A stretch of DNA of 8,034 bases, taken from assembly GCA_903828025.1 (NCBI GenBank), contig CAIKKO010000054.1, positions 1-8,034 of the forward strand, written 5' to 3'. The DNA is from an uncultured Sphingomonadales bacterium (GTDB lineage: Bacteria > Pseudomonadota > Alphaproteobacteria > Sphingomonadales > Sphingomonadaceae). Below, piece after piece: positions 6,611-8,034 of this stretch. The notes beneath the pieces are model-generated. The model had not been told where the DNA came from and did not search any database. It saw nothing but the letters and a program-made list of their open reading frames with translations. The position numbers and the translations under genes were made by a program. Each line of letters begins with the position of its first letter. The stretch's first letter is position 1.

Positions 6611-6635
6611 CCCATCTTGCCCGTCGGCAAGTGGG
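6611..6635 (-). other. Hairpin downstream of the GNAT gene; possible weak terminator or second operator
   Basis: CCCA, CTTGCC (6616-6621), loop CGTC, GGCAAG (6626-6631) and TGGG form a 10-bp stem with one bulged T. On the minus strand it begins six bases after the acetyltransferase stop, as a terminator would, but only TTCTAGG follows instead of a T-run. The core CTTGCC/GGCAAG is shared with the inverted repeat at 6564-6597. Confidence 0.4.
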
Positions 6636-6641
6636 CGAGCT

Positions 6642-7214
6642 TCAGGCGGCGCAGCGCATCGGCTCGCTGTCACCGCCGCCGTCATCATCCCCGTTTTCAG
6701 CCCCCGAGAGCCGTGTTTCGTACATAACGCTCGTCACCACGGTGCCGCGCCCGGCACTGCGGCGCGGGCGGTGTTCGCCGGTGGGCGTGAAACCAAGCTT
6801 GCGCAGCACCCGGCCCGAGGCGGGGTTATCGAGAAAATGGCCCGCCTCGATCCGGTCATGCCCGAGCGCGCGCGCCACTGAAAGCACCGCGCGTGCCGCC
6901 TCGGTGGCATAGCCACGGCCCCAGTGGCTGCGCGTGATCCAGTACCCCAGTTCGACCGCGCCGCCTTCGGTCGGGGCGATTCCGGCGCAGCCGATCAGCC
7001 GCGCGCCTTCCGCGCCGGGCAGCGTGACGAGAAAATCGGGATGGCGCGGGTCCTGCAGCCGCCCGACGAACCACTGCGCGTCTTCCGCACGGTAGGGCCA
7101 GGGCGCGCGGGCCAGATTGCGCACGACCGCCGCGTCGTCGATTGCGGCGTGCAATTCGGCCCAGTCCTCGGCCCAGGCCGGGCGCAGGAACAACCGTTCG
7201 CTGCGAATGAACAT
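6642..7214 (-). CDS. GNAT-family N-acetyltransferase (RimJ/RimL-like)
   Basis: Acetyl-CoA-dependent acyltransferase of 190 residues; the acceptor is unknown (RimJ/RimL relatives acetylate protein N-termini, others small amines). The N-terminal strand IRSERLFLRPAWAEDWAEL is typical of the RimJ/RimL-like branch. Motif A is VELGYWITRSHWGRGYATEA (residues about 87-106), where HWGRGYA holds the pyrophosphate-binding RxxGxG/A loop, and motif B is NPASGRVLRKLGF. The ATG at 7214 is supported by GAGGAG seven bases upstream; an open frame upstream to 7310 has no family similarity. The C-terminus ends in an unusual acidic, Gly-rich tail from about residue 170 (NGDDDGGGDSEP). It lies behind rplU-rpmA on the same strand, a neighbourhood seen in many alphaproteobacteria, but a terminator separates them here. 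Confidence 0.9.
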   Translation of the reverse strand: MFIRSERLFLRPAWAEDWAELHAAIDDAAVVRNLARAPWPYRAEDAQWFVGRLQDPRHPDFLVTLPGAEGARLIGCAGIAPTEGGAVELGYWITRSHWGRGYATEAARAVLSVARALGHDRIEAGHFLDNPASGRVLRKLGFTPTGEHRPRRSAGRGTVVTSVMYETRLSGAENGDDDGGGDSEPMRCAA

Positions 7215-7221
7215 GCTCGTT

Positions 7222-7227
7222 CTCCTC
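7222..7227 (-). promoter_or_regulatory. Shine-Dalgarno deciding the GNAT start
   Basis: GAGGAG on the minus strand, seven bases before ATG 7214. This ideal spacing fixes the start there and rules out the longer in-frame extension. Confidence 0.65.
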
Positions 7228-7336
7228 ATCCGCCCTGTCGCTTCGGCTCCTAACCAAAGGTAGTGACAGGCATATTGCGTTTCACCGGGCGTGCGCGGCT
7301 TTTGCGACAACCGGTGCTGGCGATGCGGGAGACACG

Positions 7337-7367
7337 AAAAAAGGGAGACGGGCGGGCCCCTCTCCCT
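7337..7367 (-). terminator. Intrinsic terminator of the rplU-rpmA operon
   Basis: On the minus strand AGGGAGA (7367-7361) pairs with TCTCCCT (7348-7342), with a further GGG/CCC pairing inside after one C-C mismatch and a 4-base loop. It is followed directly by six T (complement of 7337-7342). This stem plus T-run about 70 bases after the rpmA stop is a standard Rho-independent terminator. Confidence 0.8.
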
Positions 7368-7373
7368 CGATTG

Positions 7374-7394
7374 GCCAGTCTGCTTGAGACCGGC
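7374..7394 (-). other. Second hairpin of the rpmA 3' UTR
   Basis: GCCAGTCT (7374-7381) and AGACCGGC (7387-7394) pair at 7 of 8 positions around a 5-base loop. It lies between the rpmA stop and the terminator and has no T-run. Confidence 0.4.
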
Positions 7395-7395
7395 G

Positions 7396-7418
7396 GGGCC
7401 ATCCCGTGAGGATGGCCC
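7396..7418 (-). other. Perfect 9-bp hairpin in the rpmA 3' UTR
   Basis: GGGCCATCC (7396-7404) and GGATGGCCC (7410-7418) form a perfect stem with loop CGTGA. It starts 17 bases after the rpmA stop on the minus strand. Without a T-run it is more likely an mRNA 3'-protecting structure than a terminator. Confidence 0.5.
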
Positions 7419-7435
7419 TATGGATGACCATCCGG

Positions 7436-7705
7436 TTATTCGGCGGCTTCAGCCATCATATCGACCGAAACGTACTTGCGGCCAAGCTTGCCCGAGTGGA
7501 AACGGACACGGCCTTCGGCGAGCGCGAACAGGGTGTGATCCTTGCCGATGCCGACATTCGCGCCCGGGTACACTTTCGTGCCGCGCTGGCGGATAATGAT
7601 ATTGCCGCCGATCACGTGCTGATCGCCGAACTTCTTGACGCCGAGGCGGCGGCCAGCTGAGTCGCGACCGTTGCGCGAAGAGCCGCCTGCTTTCTTATGT
7701 GCCAT
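7436..7705 (-). CDS. rpmA: 50S ribosomal protein L27
   Basis: Component of the large ribosomal subunit whose N-terminus reaches the peptidyl-transferase centre. The 89-residue product begins MAHKKAGGSSRNGRDSAGRR and continues with LGVKKFG, IIIRQRGTK and PGANVGIGKDHTLFA, all hallmark L27 segments. The N-terminus is the mature type with no cleavable extension of the kind found in Firmicutes. ATG 7705 has GGAG nine bases upstream. It follows rplU by 38 bases on the same strand, the near-universal L21-L27 pair, and is followed by a three-hairpin 3' UTR. Confidence 0.98.
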   Translation of the reverse strand: MAHKKAGGSSRNGRDSAGRRLGVKKFGDQHVIGGNIIIRQRGTKVYPGANVGIGKDHTLFALAEGRVRFHSGKLGRKYVSVDMMAEAAE

Positions 7706-7743
7706 CTTAGTCTACTCCGAAGTCTGCTCAGGCCCGAACGCGA

Positions 7744-8034
7744 TCAGGCGACGCTGAGGATGCGCAGCAGAGTCATCTGCTGGCGGTGGCCGTTCTTGCG
7801 GCGATAGTTGTGCCGGCGGCGCTTCTTGAACACGATGACCTTTTCGGACTTCGCCTGCGCGATGATCTCGGCCGAAACCGTGATGCCCGTGGCATCTGCA
7901 ATCGCGCCATCAACCCCTGCGAGGATGATATCGCTCAGCGTGATCGTGTCACCGGCTTCACCCGCCAGCTTCTCGACCGCGATCTTGTCTCCGGCGGCGA
8001 CCCGGTACTGTTTGCCGCCCGTGCGCACGATTGC
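7744..8034 (-). CDS. rplU: 50S ribosomal protein L21, start cut off by window edge
   Basis: Large-subunit protein that binds 23S rRNA. The frame is open to the last base and reads AIVRTGGKQYRVAAGDKIAVEKL, so only about two residues (typically Met-Phe) are missing; the GTG at 8028 is the internal Val and not a start. The central part and the basic VIVFKKRRRHNYRRKNGHRQ stretch near the C-terminus match the L21 signature. The 96 residues seen agree with the usual length of about 100. First gene of the pair rplU-rpmA; its promoter lies outside the window. Confidence 0.97.
   Translation of the reverse strand, partial: AIVRTGGKQYRVAAGDKIAVEKLAGEAGDTITLSDIILAGVDGAIADATGITVSAEIIAQAKSEKVIVFKKRRRHNYRRKNGHRQQMTLLRILSVA

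Noticed and set aside
7236..7268. Imperfect inverted repeat TGTCGCT...AGTGACA upstream of the GNAT gene
   Set aside because: Seven pairs including a wobble around a 19-base loop; easily explained by chance.
7215..7310. N-terminal extension of the GNAT gene
   Set aside because: No similarity to GNAT starts; the strong GAGGAG at 7222-7227 serves ATG 7214.

Overview
The window is high-GC, densely packed chromosomal DNA of an alphaproteobacterium. The short SelO form, the AstD-like dehydrogenase, the small lipoprotein and the rplU-rpmA-acetyltransferase order all look like Sphingomonadales (Erythrobacter/Novosphingobium/Sphingomonas type). That placement is inference from protein character, not a database match. 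I see no mobile element, CRISPR array, tRNA, rRNA, origin or prophage gene. I did not find a convincing undescribed multi-gene system; the content is mostly core metabolism and translation.

Left part (1-2864, + strand): the 3' end of a SelO/YdiU protein adenylyltransferase gene cut by the window edge, then a complete aldehyde dehydrogenase of the AstD (succinylglutamate-semialdehyde dehydrogenase) type. The 152 bases between them hold a 14-nt near-perfect direct repeat, a 10-nt-period repeat and a small hairpin. Convergent to astD, with only 5 bases between the stops, is a small gene for a lipoprotein of unknown function (2870-3136, - strand).

Middle part (3244-5976): a RarD-type EamA transporter (+) converges on pyrC (type II dihydroorotase, -), and the two overlap by 24 bases at their 3' ends. 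pyrC is transcribed divergently from a YgfZ/CAF17-like folate-binding protein gene (+), with 39 bases between the start codons. ygfZ in turn overlaps a TetR-family regulator gene (-) by 17 bases, tail to tail.

Right part (5960-8034, all - strand): in transcription order, rplU (L21, start cut off by the edge), rpmA (L27), a three-hairpin 3' UTR ending in a good intrinsic terminator, a GNAT acetyltransferase with its own strong Shine-Dalgarno, a 94-base gap with two inverted repeats that share CTTGCC/GGCAAG, and the tetR-type gene. The genes do not form one pathway. The clear functional unit is the ribosomal pair rplU-rpmA, and the tight alternating strands imply short promoters and little room for terminators.
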